21,607 nt of DNA, taken from the NCBI GenBank assembly GCA_902768605.1, contig CACXLY010000044.1, positions 1 through 21,607 on the forward strand. Direction: 5' to 3'. Below, in pieces: positions 20,607 through 21,607 of this stretch. Position 1 is the stretch's first letter; every line of letters starts with the position of its first letter. The position numbers and the translations under genes are program-made. The notes under the pieces are model-generated. The model saw only the letters and a program-made list of their open reading frames with translations, ran no database searches and had not been told where the DNA came from. The stretch comes from an uncultured Bacteroidales bacterium (GTDB lineage Bacteria; Bacteroidota; Bacteroidia; Bacteroidales; Bacteroidaceae).

Positions 20607-21607
20607 ATGAAGACACTGTATGTATATGCGGACTTCGACTGGCTTGACGAACCTATGCTGGTCGGCGAACTGGGCTATGAATCCCTACGTGGTTCAGACT
20701 CCTATTCGTTCAAGTATGATAATGACTGGCTCCGTCAGTTTGGCAGCCTATTCCTGAGTGCCGACATCAACAATTATCCCGGTCAGCAATACACCCAGCC
20801 GAACAGGGACATATTCGGCTGCTTCAGCGATGCCTTGCCTGACCGTTGGGGACGATTGTTGCTTAACTGTCGCGAACAAATCCTTGCCACGGAAGAGAAA
20901 CGCCCCGTACGTAAGCTTTCGTCATTTGATTACCTCATTGGTATCGATGACTATTCTCGTATGGGTGGTTTCCGCTTTAAGGAAAAACAAGATGGAGAGT
21001 GCATCAATTGTGAGAAATCGCTTCGTATTCCTCCTTTGACCGACATTAGGGCTTTGGTGGCAGCCAGCATGGAGATTGAGAAGAGCGAGGAGCTGAATCA
21101 GTTGCCAGTGAAGAAATGGCTCATGCAACTCGTCCATCCTGGCACTTCGCTTGGCGGTGCCCGTCCCAAGGCAGGAGTCATGAATGATGAAGACCGGCTT
21201 TGCGTAGCCAAGTTTCCGTCAAGGAACGATGACTATGATGTGGGTCTTTGGGAACATCACAGTCATCTGTTGGCGAAAGAGGCTGGAGTCGTAGCTGCAG
21301 AGACGAGCGTCATTGAGACGGGCGAGCAATACCATGCTTTGCTCTCCAGACGTTTTGATAGGACAGCCGAAGGACGAAGAAAGCATTTCGCATCAGCCAT
21401 GACCTTGTTGGGCTTGACTGATGGCTGTGATGCCAAGTCGGGCAACGGCTATCTGGACATCGTGGACTTCATCCTCCAGAACTGCTGTGACGTAGAGCAG
21501 AACCTTCGTCAGCTCTATCGTCGAGTGGCATTCAATATAGCCATCGGCAATAGCGATGACCATTTCCGCAACCACGGATTCCTGCTGACTCCACGTGGCT
21601 GGACGCT
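20607..21607 (+). CDS. HipA-family Ser/Thr kinase toxin, 3' end beyond window
   Basis: The 333 visible residues start at ATG 20607 and run open to the edge. The N-terminal subdomain (about 1-110) includes FGCFSDALPDRWGRLLL and FDYLIGIDDYSRMGGFRF; the P-loop-like segment GTSLGGARPKA covers 179-189 and Lys205 lies in VAKFPSR; the catalytic loop NSDDHFRNHGF (315-325) carries the catalytic Asp. HipA kinases phosphorylate aminoacyl-tRNA synthetases or other targets and cause growth arrest unless held by HipB. No inactivating change is visible in this part. The gene follows the broken antitoxin by three bases. The C-terminal part, with the rest of the kinase domain, is outside the window. Confidence 0.88.
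   Translation, partial: MKTLYVYADFDWLDEPMLVGELGYESLRGSDSYSFKYDNDWLRQFGSLFLSADINNYPGQQYTQPNRDIFGCFSDALPDRWGRLLLNCREQILATEEKRPVRKLSSFDYLIGIDDYSRMGGFRFKEKQDGECINCEKSLRIPPLTDIRALVAASMEIEKSEELNQLPVKKWLMQLVHPGTSLGGARPKAGVMNDEDRLCVAKFPSRNDDYDVGLWEHHSHLLAKEAGVVAAETSVIETGEQYHALLSRRFDRTAEGRRKHFASAMTLLGLTDGCDAKSGNGYLDIVDFILQNCCDVEQNLRQLYRRVAFNIAIGNSDDHFRNHGFLLTPRGWT

Overview
The window looks like chromosome of a member of the Bacteroidales, most likely Prevotellaceae. Three things point there. Most transcription units are preceded by the Bacteroidetes -7 box TAnnTTTG (eleven clear cases). Shine-Dalgarno sequences are weak or absent. The protein families are typical of that group: NamZ/DUF1343, a GH2 enzyme with Bacteroidetes C-terminal modules, TIGR04076, WbuC cupin, the ~470-residue Y-family polymerase, and HipA with a separate HTH partner. 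Genes are GC-rich; the spaces between them are AT-rich and full of short tandem repeats.

Layout. 1-261: 5' part of a BlaI/MecI-type repressor gene on the minus strand. 262-1463: a 1.2-kb gene-free stretch with an eight-unit 22-bp-period array, a 128-bp inverted repeat and an orphan promoter-like site. 1464-2711: NamZ-like exo-muramidase (minus). 2900-4549: membrane-anchored coiled-coil protein abutting trmB. 4697-5541: rubredoxin and an AlkZ-related protein. 5848-8489: His/Cys-rich membrane peptide and a TonB-dependent receptor, probably a metal-uptake unit. 8522-9943: Y-family DNA polymerase with a TTG start inside a 7-bp repeat array. 10077-13910 (minus): GH2 enzyme, YghZ-type aldo/keto reductase and a 57-residue protein of a type I associate with Y-family polymerases. 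14195-16460: a small membrane protein, TIGR04076, an SMP-30/gluconolactonase-like lipoprotein and a WbuC cupin. 16463-17041 (minus): two small exported or membrane proteins of unknown role. 17324-19846: rhodanese, a tandem NTF2-like pair whose second copy is collapsed, a strong terminator, and an AraC regulator. 20317-21607: a HipB-like antitoxin gene broken by a frameshift, followed by an apparently intact but window-truncated HipA-like kinase.

Most genes are small independent units rather than one pathway. Likely functional groupings are the metal pair (5861-8489), the polymerase with the 57-aa protein (8522-10250), the GH2/AKR operon, the SMP-30/WbuC pair and the HipBA module.

The least expected content is between genes. 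Three loci (409-584, 5672-5781, 14955-15064), and weakly a fourth (1346-1411), carry arrays with an exact 22-bp period centred on ACGTG. The second and third share a unit close to TTCCCACGTGAAGGAA, and one unit of the second is inverted. A second class of 7- or 8-bp arrays, different in sequence at each locus but alike in architecture, occupies at least nine intergenic sites and often begins right after a stop codon, in sense orientation. I do not recognise a described function for either class.
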